Under the pieces are notes generated by a model, which searched no databases, was not told the DNA's origin, and saw only the letters and a program-made list of their open reading frames with translations. Below, in pieces: positions 38,541-51,164 of a stretch of DNA of 64,000 bases. The DNA lies in assembly GCA_035048485.1 (NCBI GenBank), contig CM068580.1, forward strand, positions 60,066,983 through 60,130,982, in the 5' to 3' direction. The DNA is from Pteria penguin. Lineage: Eukaryota > Mollusca > Bivalvia > Pterioida > Pteriidae. Numbering within the stretch: position 1 is the stretch's first letter; each line of letters begins with the position of its first letter. Both the position numbers and the translations under genes were made by a program.

Positions 38541-38799
38541 ATTTTCATTATAATATCGAATTTACATTTATTGCCGAGAATGCTCTCTCACATTATTCAA
38601 TGTTTTGACATTTTGTTTTCTATACTGATGACATGACAATGATGAGAAATAAATATTCTTATTCACAATACACTATTTTGATTTACTTACAAATATTTCT
38701 GTGATAAAATCACACAAGAAAAGCATGCGAATAGTAACGATTTTAGCAATATAGCTTAAATGATTAATGCTTTACGTTACATTTGCCTGACGCTATGAA

Positions 38800-38995
38800 T
38801 AGAAATTTCGACCTTTGTAACGGATCCACCTGAATCAGTAATGGGTCTTTTACGTGCCACGCCTACCGTGACACTAGGCCTCGGTTTAAGTGTCTTATCC
38901 GAAAGACATGAGTAGCGTGTGCCCACGGCAGAGTCGAACCCGGGTCCTCACAGTCGTGGGCCAAGCACCTTATTCACTAAGCTGCAGCGGCTCAG
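38800..38995 (-). mobile_element. tRNA-derived SINE, 3'-truncated
   Basis: Minus orientation. The B-box complement (AGTCGAACCCGGG), the body motif TGACACTAGGCCTCGGTTTA and GGGTCTTTTACGTGCCACGC match the copy at 55196-55467. The 3' portion with CACGAATATTTCACGT is missing. Confidence 0.75.
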
Positions 38996-39873
38996 CAATA
39001 AAGATAACTGGCATTCTTGTAATATGCAATAGCTGGGTCTTATCAAAATTACATGTTCAATTTTATTGCAAAGAAATAAATTGAATGTTATATTACCGAG
39101 ATTAAACAAACCAGAAATCAGCACGTTTATGTTCTAGAAACGTCAGTTTAGTAAGGCCACATTAGCGTAAAAAGGTCAGCTAAGAAAAGGCTTAGAAATT
39201 AGCCTTATACAGAGATGCTTTCATAATAAGGTTCATTTTACAAACAAATCATATTGCAATGGACTCTGAATAGCGACCTCTAAAAGCAGATGACCTTTTA
39301 GTAGATATGACCACTATGACAGGTTTCGATCACTGTACACTGATAAATATTAATAACTTAGCATGTAACAGAAATATCTTATGTGTGAATAAATTAGCAG
39401 TAAAGGTCGATATAAGGCCAAGACAAAAATCACGCTAAACACACACCTTGACAGTAAGTGTTTAATTTCTAAACGATTTCAAAGTATTTTCGTTTCATAA
39501 AAACTCTTTAATGTGTGACAGATTAAAGATAACCGTGGATTTACGATTGTCATTGCGGTATAAACCAGAAGAAGGTAATACGCATTCCGATACAGGTATA
39601 TCATAGATATTTCTTCAATTTCTTGGCAATATTTTATACACTAAACAATGTGATTAGAAGCCGAATAAAAATGTTAAGCTGGAGGGGGCATCTCTGTAAC
39701 AAAACGGCTCATTTTCATAGCGGAAATACACTCAAATGTCGGGAACATTGGCGTGTGAATGAAATATTACTGCACCTCAGCCCACATCTCTGTATTATGT
39801 AAGTCGTTTACTTCTAATGCGTGAAAACATCACAAGAACTCTGAAGCAAATCATAGCTCTTGAACCGAATTCT

Positions 39874-40025
39874 AGTGGCGGATCCCGGACTTCCGAAAAA
39901 GGGGAGGAGACATGTGAAAGTTAAGTATTAGCTTAAATACTCAGTCATTTTGGACGCCAAATCCGAAGTTGTTGCAAACAAAGCCCCCCCCCCCCCCTTT
40001 TCCAAACCCCTCTAAATCCGCCACT
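39874..40025. mobile_element. hAT-like MITE with target duplication
   Basis: A 152-base element with terminal inverted repeats AGTGGCGGATC / AATCCGCCACT, flanked on both sides by GAATTCT (39867-39873 and 40026-40032). A poly(C) run lies near 39984. The target duplication length suits the hAT class (usually 8 bases). Confidence 0.75.
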
Positions 40026-40996
40026 GAATTCTGTACAAAAACTTATTTGTGTGAGGAGATCGTATATAACTTTGCCATGAAGAACGTATTGCTATACATT
40101 TCCAAAAGAGTTTTGTATATTATGACGCAATTCGAGAAATCTCAATAGGGGGAAAATGAAACTGAAATCATTGCAAAGAGACATTAAAGTCTCCCGTCAT
40201 CCTTATGAATGCGGTCTATTTCTGTGAAACAATTTACGCAGCACGAATGAAATACATATTGGGTTTCCAATGCCGGAGTATTCAATTCCGTTACAATCTC
40301 TATTACATGTAATAATGTCCATAGAGGAAGGAGAAAATTTTGCATCAGAGAACGCTTATGTCAGTAATTCTTAATAAGGACACAGAACAACTTATGTTAC
40401 CATAATAAAGAACGTAACGAAATCGTCTCACAGTAATTTTGTACTTTTGCCATAAGGTGAGTCACGTCAAACTGTCTCGTCCCATACTCCAGTGGACCGT
40501 GTATTTTAGAGCATTGTAACCATTCTGCGCTCTTTAGCAAGACGTTTATTCAACGAATGACCGAAATTCTAAACTTCTGATTTTTTCATACAAGTTCATA
40601 AAGGGCTAACTAGTTTTTCAGTACTTTACTCTAAAGCACATGGAGGCATTACGTAACACAACTGCATCTATATAATATCTGTCAATATAGTTATGTTACG
40701 TAATAAGCCCCTGTGTCGAGATGTTACATGTCTCAGAAATATCCCATACATCTACATTCCAAGAGTATATCTCCTAAGGTTTCTGTTTTCATGTGATACT
40801 CCACACATTTGTATTTCAAAATGAAGATATTACCTTACAGCAAGTCATATCAGATGTCAACACCATCTTCGCTAGCCAAGGATCCAATCCTATTCTCTTC
40901 TCTCCCCCTTGGCGGGTTTAGACGGAGTTATCGATGCGGTTGAAATCGCCCGCATCCAGTATGTAGGTAATGTGGCTACTGTTACGGTACTAATTC

Positions 40997-40999
<3 letters not shown>

Positions 41000-41063
<64 letters not shown>
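41000..41063. repeat. (AT)n microsatellite
   Basis: About 32 AT dinucleotides immediately before a SINE insertion. Confidence 0.95.
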
Positions 41064-41068
<5 letters not shown>

Positions 41069-41091
41069 GTATATGTTCAGAGAACAGAAGG

Positions 41092-41256
41092 AGCAGGCGT
41101 GGTGTAGTGGTTAAGCGCTTGGCTTGCGGCGCCGACGATCTGGGTTCGATTCCCGGGTTGCGCCACTATGTTTAAGAGGTTGGTAACCTCCTGCTTCCAT
41201 GTCGCGATATAACTGAAATATTGTTGAAAGCGACGTAAAACACCAATCAACCAACC
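41092..41256 (+). mobile_element. full-length tRNA-derived SINE with 10-bp target duplication
   Basis: The head GTGTAGTGGTTAAGCGCTTG (A-box) and GGGTTCGATTCCC (B-box) are well preserved. The body GAGGTTGGTAACCTCCTGC and GTTGAAAGCGACGTAAAAC follow, ending in an ACCAATCAACCAACC tail. GAACAGAAGG flanks it at 41082-41091 and 41257-41266. It is closely similar to the copy at 62789-62966 and looks young. Transcription would be by RNA polymerase III and mobilisation by a LINE in trans. Confidence 0.9.
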
Positions 41257-41989
41257 GAACAGAAGGGTACAAATGAACAACTATGGACTACTAATGTTAT
41301 ACTGTATATAATTGTTATAATACAGTTTACATAAACATAATAAATGTTTTAAACTATAGTATAACACTAATACACCATACAGTGCCTGCATTGTGATACG
41401 AACTTCTTCCACCTCATCAATAACTGAAAGCTTAAAACCCCGTCTAAATCCGCCAAGAGGGAGAAGAGAGAATCGGATCGGACCCTTGGTTAACAAAGAT
41501 GTTATCAACCTTACAACATTTTTTTTTTAATTTTAAATGTCACTCACAGAGCCCAACGTGGTATTTCCAAAGACATGATCACGACACTTACCTTTATGTG
41601 AAGAAGTTATAACATCTACCACGTGGTTTTTCTTTACGTCACCATAAGTAGCTTGGATAGGATTAATCAGGTTCAAGTGTTAATCCCAAAGAGCAAATGT
41701 AAACGATCGGTAAAACCCCTTCACAGGTTATACCTCATTTAACCTCGTACTACGAAGTGCCACTATATAGACAACACCTTACTCGGCTTATATCGCTCAA
41801 TCATCACCACGTCCACCACTAGATAATAACACTGGATCAACACCATGTAATGAGACATATTCGCTAATAATTCATGCTACCGCATCTCTAACATGCAACG
41901 AAGCATATCTACCAATTCACTATATCATTAAATCAATATCATATCGACTGAATAAAAATCATACGACTGATTCCTCTACATACCATATA

Positions 41990-43574
41990 GTGTATTAGAC
42001 ATTATACAGTGAGACACACCCATGAAGACATCATTTTCTTGCTATGAGACACTGGGCATAGCAATGCCGCGACATCATATGATAGGACACAGATCTGGAC
42101 ATATGATGTTCTAACACAACATCAACATCATACACTGTACAACGAGACACATGCCAGAACACACTATTGTACTGCACCACATCATATAATAGGACACAGA
42201 TCTGAACATATGATATACTAACACTACATAAACATGATACAACGAGACACATGCCGGAACACACTATTATAATGCCCCACATTATATAATAGGACATATA
42301 TCTGAACATACAATATACTAACACAACATCAACATGATACAATGAGACATATGCCAGAACACACTATGGTATTTTGTCACCTCATAAAATAGGACACATA
42401 TCTGGGCAAACCACCACGTTCAATCAACACAATTTAATGTAAAACGAGAGATGTCTAGCTCTCGATACCACTCAATCATCACCACGTAATAAGACGCGTC
42501 TGTAGACACCTCACAGAAATCAATCAACATGATACAATGTGATATTTTATGGACATTTGATAATATCCAATCAGCATCATGTAATAAGACACGTCTCTTA
42601 GCAGCTCGTACCAGTCAACTGACATACTGTAATAAAACACAGCCCATCATCAGGGAAATGTTATAAAACACTTCACTGAACAGTTCATACGAATCATCAA
42701 AATGTAATAAGACACCTGGTTAATATATATAATCGCTTTAGATAAAACACTTCATTAAACAGATCATAATAATAAAATAAATAATGAGACACTTATCTGG
42801 ACACTTCTTAGAAACCATCATGTAATAAGACACATACATGTATACTTAATAGACAATCGGCATCATGCAATAAGACACCTAAAAGGACAACTCTTATTAA
42901 TGCAGTATGATGTAATAAGACACTTAACTGGATATGCCATATAAAACAATTCGCATGATATAATAATTCATTTAAATGGGAAGCTGAAATGAATCAATCA
43001 GAATCATGTAATAAGACACTTAACTAGACATCTCAAGTGAATCTATCAGCACCCGATAATAAGACACATAAGTTAATAAGACATCTCAAATTAAGACACT
43101 TAACTAGACATTTAAAGAGATCCTACCAAAATCAGACAATAAGCCACTAAACAAGCCATCTCAAATGATTCGTTCAGGATGACGTAATAAATACTTGATA
43201 AAAATTAATAATTAAAAATCTACCTGTACTTAAAAAGCTACCTGTACTTAACTAGACACTCGGTGTCATGTAATAACACATTTCGTTAGATAACTCAAAT
43301 GAATCAGTCAGTATGATGAAGTGAGAGTATAAATTGGACATTCCATATAAAATAATGTGTATGATGTAGTAGGACAATTCGTATCAAGTGATAAGACACT
43401 TAACTAGACATCTCAAATGAGTCTATAAGAATTAAGGTAATAAGACACTTACATAAGGAACTGGGCAGTTTATAATGATTCAAACAACATCATGTAATAA
43501 GACACTTAACTGAACAGTTCATACGAATCAATCATTATCACATAATAAGACACTTTACGGAACAGTTAAACAAA
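41990..43574. repeat. degenerate satellite flank (GTAATAAGACAC-type)
   Basis: About 1.6 kb of diverged tandem sequence in which ATAAGACACTTAACTGGACA-like words recur every 45-110 bases. Three higher-order units of about 105-110 bases are visible at 42070-42370 (ATAATAGGACACAGATCTG). It shares AAGACAC and the GTAATAAGACAC phrase with the homogeneous array that follows. Confidence 0.75.
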
Positions 43575-44515
43575 ATCAATATTGCGTAACAAGACACATC
43601 TCTAGACATGTCATACAAATCGATCAGCGTCGTGTAACGAGACACATCTCTAGACATGTCATACAAATCGATCAGCGTCGTGTAAAGAGACACATCTCTA
43701 GACATGTCATACAAATCGATCAGCGTCGTGTAAAGAGACACATCTCTAGACATGACATACAAATCGATCAGTGCCGTGTAACGAGACACATCTCTAGACA
43801 TGTCATACAAATCGATCAGTGCCGTGTAACGAGACACATCTCTAGACATGTCATACAAATCGATCTGCGCCGTGTAATAAGACACATCTCTAGACATGCC
43901 ATACAAATCGATCAGCACCGTGTAATAAGACAAATCTCTAGACATGTCATACAAATCGATCAGTGCCGTGTAACGAGACACATCTCTAGACATGTCATAC
44001 AAATCGATCAGCACCGTGTAACGAGACACATCTCTAGACATGTCATACAAATCGATCTGCGCCGTGTAACGAGACACATCTCTAGACATGTCATACAAAT
44101 CGATCAGTGCCGTGTAACGAGACACATCTCTAGACATGACATACAAATCGACCAGCACTGTGCAATGACACTTTTCTAGACATGACATACAAATCGATCA
44201 GCACCGTGTAATACATATCTCTAGACATGTCATACAAACTGATCTGCACCGTGTAATAAGACACGTCGATAGACATGTCATACAAATTGATCTGCGCCGT
44301 GTAATAAGACACATTTCTAGACATGTCATACAAATCGATCAGCACCGTGTAATAAGACACATCTCTAGACATGTCATACAAATCGATCAGCACCGTGTAA
44401 TACATATCTCTAGACATGTCATACAAATTGATCTGCGCGTGTAATAAGACACGTCGATAGACATGTCATACAAATCAAGGAGCACCGTGTTATAAGACAC
44501 ATCGCTAGACATTCA
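43575..44515. repeat. 48-bp minisatellite, ~19 homogeneous copies
   Basis: The 48-base unit contains CATCTCTAGACATGTCATAC and AAATCGATCAGTGCCGTGTA. A few units are 45 bases. Because the length is a multiple of three, the minus strand stays open for 216 codons (44188-43538) as a 16-residue repeat, YDMSRDVSRYTALIDL. Without splice sites, a domain or a start context, I do not call it a gene. Confidence 0.95.
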
Positions 44516-45300
44516 GTACAACTCACTGGGCTACATCGTTGGAAATCCATTAATGTTTAGTGATATCACACATTATAATAGGGCCATCTCATTCATTCTG
44601 AGCAATTCACTAAAATATACCAGTATACCTGGGGCGAGATTGACCCACTTACCTTTACCTTATATAACAGCCACTACCCATTTATCCCTCATCAAAGAAA
44701 AACCATCTTCTATCTACCCGTGATGCAAAATCACAAATATTTTCACATACCCCGAGAACGAAACTAAAAATACTCAAGCGATTAAATAAGATAACCAATT
44801 TACATGTTGCCAATAAAGTCATTAAGTACATCCAGGTATATCTTTACTCCTATCAGGTAAAATTACATACCTGAATAATGAAAGGACAAACACCGGCTCA
44901 CTCGTTCGTAGAGAGAAAGAATGAGGAGATTTCGCTATTACACTATTTTATTATACCTCACCTGTAATCACGACATCTTTCCGGAAGATGCAATATCCAA
45001 TACGTGTTACAAAGCCAACCTCTGATGACTCGTGGGCGTTATCCCTGCGTCCCAAAACCAGTCCCAAGCGAACTTACCAGCCCGTCGTAACTTTATTTTG
45101 CGTTCCACTTATTGAAACTCTCCTCAAAAAGGACGTGAGGAAATACATGTACTCGCACGAGAAAACTATGATAAGAACGTACGGAAGACAAAAGATATAA
45201 AATTGTTGTCTGTGATGGTTTAGACAAATGTCCTCTTTTTTTAACAATCTTTTGGAATCATGTGCAATGGAAGCGAAAATTTTACCAACTCCTTTAACAT
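44516..45300. other. intergenic, no gene seen
   Basis: Non-repetitive sequence between the satellite and a tRNA-like fragment. No supportable feature. Confidence 0.4.
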
Positions 45301-45302
45301 AC

Positions 45303-45377
45303 TACAGGCGCCATCGGGGATTGAACCCGGATCATTTGCAATGCGAACCAAGCGTTCATAAATTACACTGACTGCGA
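45303..45377 (-). repeat. tRNA-like fragment (SINE head or tRNA pseudogene)
   Basis: On the minus strand a B-box (GGGTTCAATCCC) follows an A-box-like TCAGTGTAATTTATGAACGC at tRNA-like spacing. I could not fold a convincing anticodon stem, so it is not called a functional tRNA. Confidence 0.45.
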
Positions 45378-46337
45378 CTTGATCTTATCATCATACAGAT
45401 TACCATAATTTCCCATATGAGCACAAATCTGACGTCACATAATTTCTATTTCATTTCCCGTAATTTTACACATTTATCCATAAAACTGGTTGACGTCACA
45501 TCGGTTTGATTTAAAATACCTGTTTAAATGGGAAATAACTGTATAATAAAACATCCGATATTTCTATGGAAAAAGAAGAGACAAATCTTATTTGATGTAG
45601 GAACTGAGTGCTAGATTTGATGTATGGGAACCAAGGTGGGAATCCAAATTTCAGCCTAAATAGTCAGATTTGACAGACAAGTTAAAACGAAGTTACACCC
45701 TAGCAAAACACACATCTCAAAAAAAGATGGGTACATGATCATGTGAGTATTTCTAAAAAGTATTTAGAAATCAACTCTCCCATTTCATTTTGATACCACG
45801 TCAATAAGTGCAATGCGTAGGGACATATTTCAAGGCTAACGTGTCAACCATTAATTAATTGTTTCAATGTTAATCATTCATTAAAAGTCAAGCATGCGTG
45901 CGCGTACAAACTGAAATCGTAACATTAAGACACGTGCTTTAAGTCGTAAGAATGATCTGAGACTGTTTTATTCCATAAAATACATGACACGGCATTATTA
46001 GCTTTACATGTATTTTCTTAAAAGTTGTACCAATAACCCATTCTATACTTTCATCATATATTTCTAGTTTAAGTATCTAAAATCATCGGATGTGCAAGTA
46101 AAAATTGTGTACACATTCTTTATAAACCGTAAGTAGCTTTCAGCTTACAACCTTGGGTCCTAACCATTTTTAAGGGCTATAAGTTGGTTTTGCTATAGAA
46201 AAGTGTAGTTTTTGAGAGGCGAAATATCTCGAAATGGTAACAAATCACCTAAGACGTTCTATCCGGGACTAAACTTACTCCAGAAATTGGCTCTCTGTAC
46301 AAAAAAAAAAAAAAAAAAACAAAACAAAACAAAAAAC

Positions 46338-46340
<3 letters not shown>

Positions 46341-46389
<49 letters not shown>
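46341..46389. repeat. (CA)n microsatellite
   Basis: About 24 AC dinucleotides, preceded by an A-rich tract (46301-46340). Confidence 0.95.
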
Positions 46390-46391
<2 letters not shown>

Positions 46392-47546
46392 GAAAACCAA
46401 AAACATTTGAATTTAAAAAAAAAAAGGCAGGGGAAGCACCACCTCTTTAACAGACATGCTGAAATTGAAAGCAACTGAAAAAGAGAAATCCCAAGAGAAT
46501 TATATATTCGACGATTTGAATTTCATTATAATTCCACTCAGATGACGAGCATTATAAATCGACGATAACTCTATGGCTATTTATAGAATCAGTAATGTGT
46601 ACATTAATTCTTGTTTATATACATTAAGAAAGCGATAAGGGGAATATATGGTCAATAGTGGACGATGACCCCGGTTTGCTCTTCTTGGTCATAATATCCG
46701 ACGGGGTGAATGGGCCAGGCGCAAACTCAAAGAAGAATGTGTCAATACAGTTCCTTTGTGTTATTATTTATATATGATATTTTACTGATAGACTCTTAGT
46801 TTTTCTCTTAAATATTTCATGAGAGGCGCGGATCGAGTAATTGTGGGGATTAAAAATCTTCATTATTCATACGCTAAGCCTGACTCCGCGCCTGTGTACA
46901 GGTGATTGTCAGAGTTAACGAGGTAACAAAGATGTCGTCCTCTTGAGAAAAGCTGAAATAGCACTTGTCTTAGATGCTTGTCTGTCGCATTCATGACAAA
47001 AGCCTCTCGATCGGTATATATAACGTATCACAATACGTGGTTATTGTACATTTGATAATGACTCGAAAACAAAGTAATGAACGAGATAGAATTCTCCGTG
47101 CTTTAAAATGAGATTTTCAACATGTAAATATTGAAATTGATGCATGAAATGAAAATAATTATACTATAAATCATTTGAGATGTTTATGATATATACATGT
47201 AATGTATATTTCGCGCTACAAACATCAAAAGTATACGGAAGTTTTGTCACTGCTACATACCATATGTGATGTGTTACCAAGGGCATCTATATAAAAGTAC
47301 CAAATCTTGGCAAGTTGGTCTCCATATCAGAAAGACCGCATATCACTCTCTCTGTAAACACTCAGGCGATATAGAGTCAAAAAAATGTTTGATGTTCGAT
47401 AACAAGGGGCACTGCTGAAATTGCATAATACACCAAGTAGATATTTCACAAAGGAGTTATTTCGTGATACCAGAAGTTTGGGGCATAACTTTAGTACCCA
47501 ATCGTCGATAAATCTTTTATTTCAAATACATGTTATATAATATAAC

Positions 47547-47669
47547 CAAAAAAAAACCCCCAAAAAAAACCAAAAAAAAAAAAACCAAAAGAAAAAAAAA
47601 AAAAAAAACAAACAAACAAAAAAAAAAAAAAAAAAAAAACCAAACAAACAAGAACAAAAAAAAAAAAAA
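47547..47669. repeat. poly(A)-rich tract
   Basis: About 120 bases of A runs broken by single C or CC residues, plus one or two G. Likely a decayed poly(A) or (AAAC)n expansion. Confidence 0.9.
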
Positions 47670-48539
47670 CAGTAAGAAATAATAATCTCATAATGTTACA
47701 CAATAATTAAATATAGATACAATGACCTACGTTCTGGTGATGAAAGTAGCGAAAACCGAACTTATCTCGTGTATCATAGTTTGCAAGTTACTGCAGATGG
47801 AAACTTTTTCTCTCAACGTTCCTCTTTAATTATATGGAAAAACTAACTGTAATGGATTACTATAAAATAAATAGATTATTAAAATTGAAAAATATAATGA
47901 AAATTAAAGTTGGTAAGAAAGTGAACCAAGGTAACATATCTCGCTTAAATGCCACAAAATGCAGAAATTTCCCAATTAAATTTCATTTTCATACTTTTTA
48001 CTACACGATAAAATAGTTCCGACTACTGTGACATTTGATCTCTTTCAAGCCAGATACATCTGCAATATAAGCTGGTTTGTTTTTATGAAAAAACTGCCCA
48101 CTATTTGGTCAGATTAACAAAACTTATCGTAATTTGAAAGGTCACAAATGTAACCAGAAAACATGAAGTTACTATACCTATGGAAAAAGAATTTTCCACG
48201 TGAGTATTTAAGCTGAAATATCAAGGCCTTATCTATGACAACTTAGAAGTTATGGCTTATGTTACAATCGTCAACAAATACCTTAAAGGTAAATGTGCCT
48301 AAACCCCAAAATTTTGGTTGCAATGGAATTTTTGTCCAAAACAATTGCGTGAAATACTATGGCTCTGTGTGTTTCTAAATATTCAAAAATTATGGCCAAT
48401 GTTAAAGTTTTGTTCACAAAATCTGCATTTCGAGGGTGTAAAAGGGAAAAGATTCATTCTCCCTGTTACAAAATAGAATCATTGATGCGGGACAATAATA
48501 CTGCCTAACACTAGATATATACACGCATATACACACGCA

Positions 48540-48619
48540 ATCTTCGCTAACCATGGGTTACGGTCCGCTCTCCCACGTGAAGGGGAGAAAGCTGACCGTA
48601 ATCCTTGGTTAGCGAAGAT
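48540..48619. mobile_element. 80-bp perfect-ended hairpin, mini element
   Basis: The arms ATCTTCGCTAACCATGGGTT and the complement of ATCTTCGCTAACCAAGGATT enclose a short loop. The outer motif matches both ends of the element at 40864-41501, so it is likely a minimal derivative of that family. Confidence 0.7.
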
Positions 48620-48861
48620 GGCACACACGCATGCACACACACGGTGTTGATTTATTGAATGAAATCGAATTCGAACTCCAGAAAAGTTCGAAATGCATCA
48701 GTTTTATAAGTTTATAAGTGAGTGGTAACGATTATGTATGGGTATTGTTAACTCTGAATATACAGGTCTAAATCGTTGGAATTCTTACTCGCATAAACTT
48801 TTTTATTTTATTTTTAAAGTAAGTATTGGATAATGAATGCTTACAAAACACTTAGTATTAA

Positions 48862-49300
48862 CAGGGGCGTAGCTGCCTATACGCCAGCACGCCATGGCGT
48901 GCACATCACTGGGACAAAAAAAAAAAAATTAAAATGTGACTCAAAGACATCCATATCATATGACAACTCCTAAGTGTCAAATGAATTTGTGAAAACAATA
49001 ATCTTCAACTTTCTCAAAATCAAAAAGACTTTTAAGAGGTAGATTCAAGTTCAAGTTTATTGTGTTCGACATATATTCTTCAATATTAAACGTCATTTCT
49101 TATGACAAAAATAGTTTCAATGTTATCAAGATGTAGTCCAGAAAGCACGACTTTGCATTGAATTTTACAAAATTTTCTCGGGGGAGACCCTCGAACCCCC
49201 ACTTGCAAGAGGGGATGATCCCATCCCCCTCTCAGAGCTGCGCGCGCCTCGTGAGAAGCTTTCTTTGCGTGCACATTGAATATTTCTAAATACGCCCCTG
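48862..49300. mobile_element. hAT-like non-autonomous element
   Basis: The ends are CAGGGGCGTA and its perfect complement TACGCCCCTG. Interior text such as CTCGGGGGAGACCCTCGAAC is typical of hAT derivatives found in many animal genomes. No clear 8-base target duplication was found. The minus-strand frame at 49086-49274 lies inside it and is not a host gene. Confidence 0.7.
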
Positions 49301-50435
49301 GTATAGGTGAGAACTGACGACATCTTAAGCTACGGTGGGAAATATGTTACTGTAAATCAAAAACATTTGTTATAATCAAATTTAAAAATAACAAAATGTT
49401 TAAAATGTAACAAATATACACCCTCTTCCCTTTCATTCATTTAAACAGAATCTTCATGTACAGGACACGGAGTATAATTATGTATAGAATAAAAACAAAA
49501 TATAATACATGTCTTTTCTCAGTAGTAAACCGCAAAGTTATTACAAATACGATATTGCAGACTTTTGAATAAAGCGAGAAGGTCAAATTTGTCATGTTAG
49601 TACTTATAAAGTAATCGTTTTGAGTGTTGAACAGGTACTGTCTTGCATGCAGAATAAAGTCCAAAATGCAAAAGCAGGCAGATAACATGGCCATCACGTG
49701 GTTATATCGCATTACGTAAGTGATAATCAGTTCACAATAATTAAGATTGTCCTCTCATACTACAAGCATGTTACGACGCCACCCGCACTTCGTACTTTTA
49801 TTTTGACATCTATTTGTTACGTCAACGTATCAACTGGTCGGAGAAGTACATCAGTTTGTCAGAAAACGATGTCAACTTGTTAGAAAATGATGTCAACTTA
49901 TCAGATGCTGTGTTGACTTGACAGGGAATTATGCCGACGTATCAACATAAATGTCTTACAAGTTGACATAATTATCTGCCAAGTGGGTGGGAGAAATATA
50001 CCTCATTGATGAAAGTTTCTACCATGTTTTAATCCTTGATAAGTATAATGCTACGTTTGTACGCAATTCAGTTACACATCGAAATGCAATGCACATCGGA
50101 TGTTTCATCCGGAATGGTTCCCGGCATTAGTTTCGTATAATGTGGCAGAACTTTAGCTCTACGTCGCTTTCAATAATTCTTTTTATATTCAAATCATGAC
50201 AATGAAACAGGAGAATACAAACCTCTTCAATTTATATGTTTGGATCGAAACCGAATCGCTTTTGTTGCAAACGACCGACCACTACATTAATTCTGACGCG
50301 TTTTTCATATCATGCACATTTTCGTAGTTTTGACTCTCACACCAGGATTACGTCACATAGGTTGTTCTCCGATATTCTTAGTGGTGGAAGACTCGAGCAT
50401 CAGTAAAACAACACAAAACAAACAACACAACTCAA

Positions 50436-50460
<25 letters not shown>
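50436..50460. repeat. poly(C) tract, 25 bases
   Basis: An uninterrupted run of 25 C residues, a likely site of assembly length error. Confidence 0.95.
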
Positions 50461-50468
<8 letters not shown>

Positions 50469-50527
50469 GGATAACCGAAGAATGACATCATCAATCTAAA
50501 GACCAGAATTACTTTGCAACTAAGCCA

Positions 50528-50556
50528 ATAAATAAATAAATAAATAAATAAATAAA
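50528..50556. repeat. (AAAT)n microsatellite
   Basis: About seven AAAT units. Confidence 0.9.
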
Positions 50557-51164
50557 TTAAAAAAAAAAACACCGAAATAAATAAATATCAATAAAATCCT
50601 ACCTTTACCAGGCATGCTGGCAGAGTTTCCTACTTATTTTGACCTGGCCTTGTACTACGTACTAAAACAATATTTCTTATGACACCTGCTTTATGTAGAT
50701 TATACAGATGTTGCACATTCATTGCAAAGTAACATTGATAACTACATGTAACATTGATAAGTACATGTAACATTGATTATCGCATGCAGTATTAAGAAAA
50801 AATACTACATCAACCATACATTTACTTTCTGCGTAACACATCTGTAGATATTTCTGTAGTTGCGTATGAAAACCAAAACGTTGTTTTTCAGCGTTACATT
50901 TGTACGTTGTTCGTTACTTACAAATTCCAGGTTTCTTCCCTTGTTCTGTTTCTACATGTAGCAAAAGATCTGAAATACCACTAGACATTTTCGTATTTAA
51001 CAGTATCATCACACTCCCTGTTAGATGTGTTGAGCGTTTAAAGTTCCCCGCAAAAAGGCGAATTAAAATGCCATAATATAACTGTTTTGATGCCTTGTGG
51101 ATGTAAACCTTTCTGTATCTCACGTGCACAGTATGATTGTATCATCGGTATATTTTTACATTCA

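Larger units (their letters stand above)
40864..41501. mobile_element. inverted-repeat element hosting an (AT)n run and a SINE
   Basis: The ends are inverted copies of each other over ~70-80 bases: left CATCTTCGCTAGCCAAGGAT with CTTGGCGGGTTTAGACGG further in; right end is the complement of CATCTTTGTTAACCAAGGGT with CTTGGCGGATTTAGACGG. The interior contains (AT)n and a complete SINE, so the original element was shorter. The same outer motif forms the hairpin at 48540-48619. Confidence 0.65.
45378..48539. other. intergenic with simple repeats
   Basis: No gene seen. Contains the (CA)n and poly(A)-rich tracts listed separately. The open frame at 46212-46478 is made of Lys and Thr-His runs translated from those tracts. 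Confidence 0.45.

Noticed and set aside
41077..41280. Minus-strand frame over 41077-41280
   Set aside because: It is the reverse reading of a SINE insertion.
42031..42342. Minus-strand frame rich in Val, Tyr and Met
   Set aside because: It is a reading of the degenerate satellite flank (~105-bp units).
43538..44426. Long repetitive open frames on the minus strand as a protein-coding gene
   Set aside because: They are produced by a 48-bp tandem repeat with no stop in one frame; no splice sites, start context or domain. Kept as a finding, not as a gene.
43575..44515. CRISPR-like array
   Set aside because: The whole unit repeats head to tail with no unique spacers, and the genome is eukaryotic.
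45303..45377. Functional tRNA gene on the minus strand
   Set aside because: A- and B-box-like segments are present, but no anticodon stem could be paired, so a SINE head or pseudogene is more likely.
46212..46478. Frames containing Thr-His or Val-Cys runs
   Set aside because: They are translations of the (CA)n and poly(A) tracts.
49086..49274. Minus-strand frame inside 48862-49300
   Set aside because: It falls within a hAT-like non-autonomous element and lacks transposase motifs.
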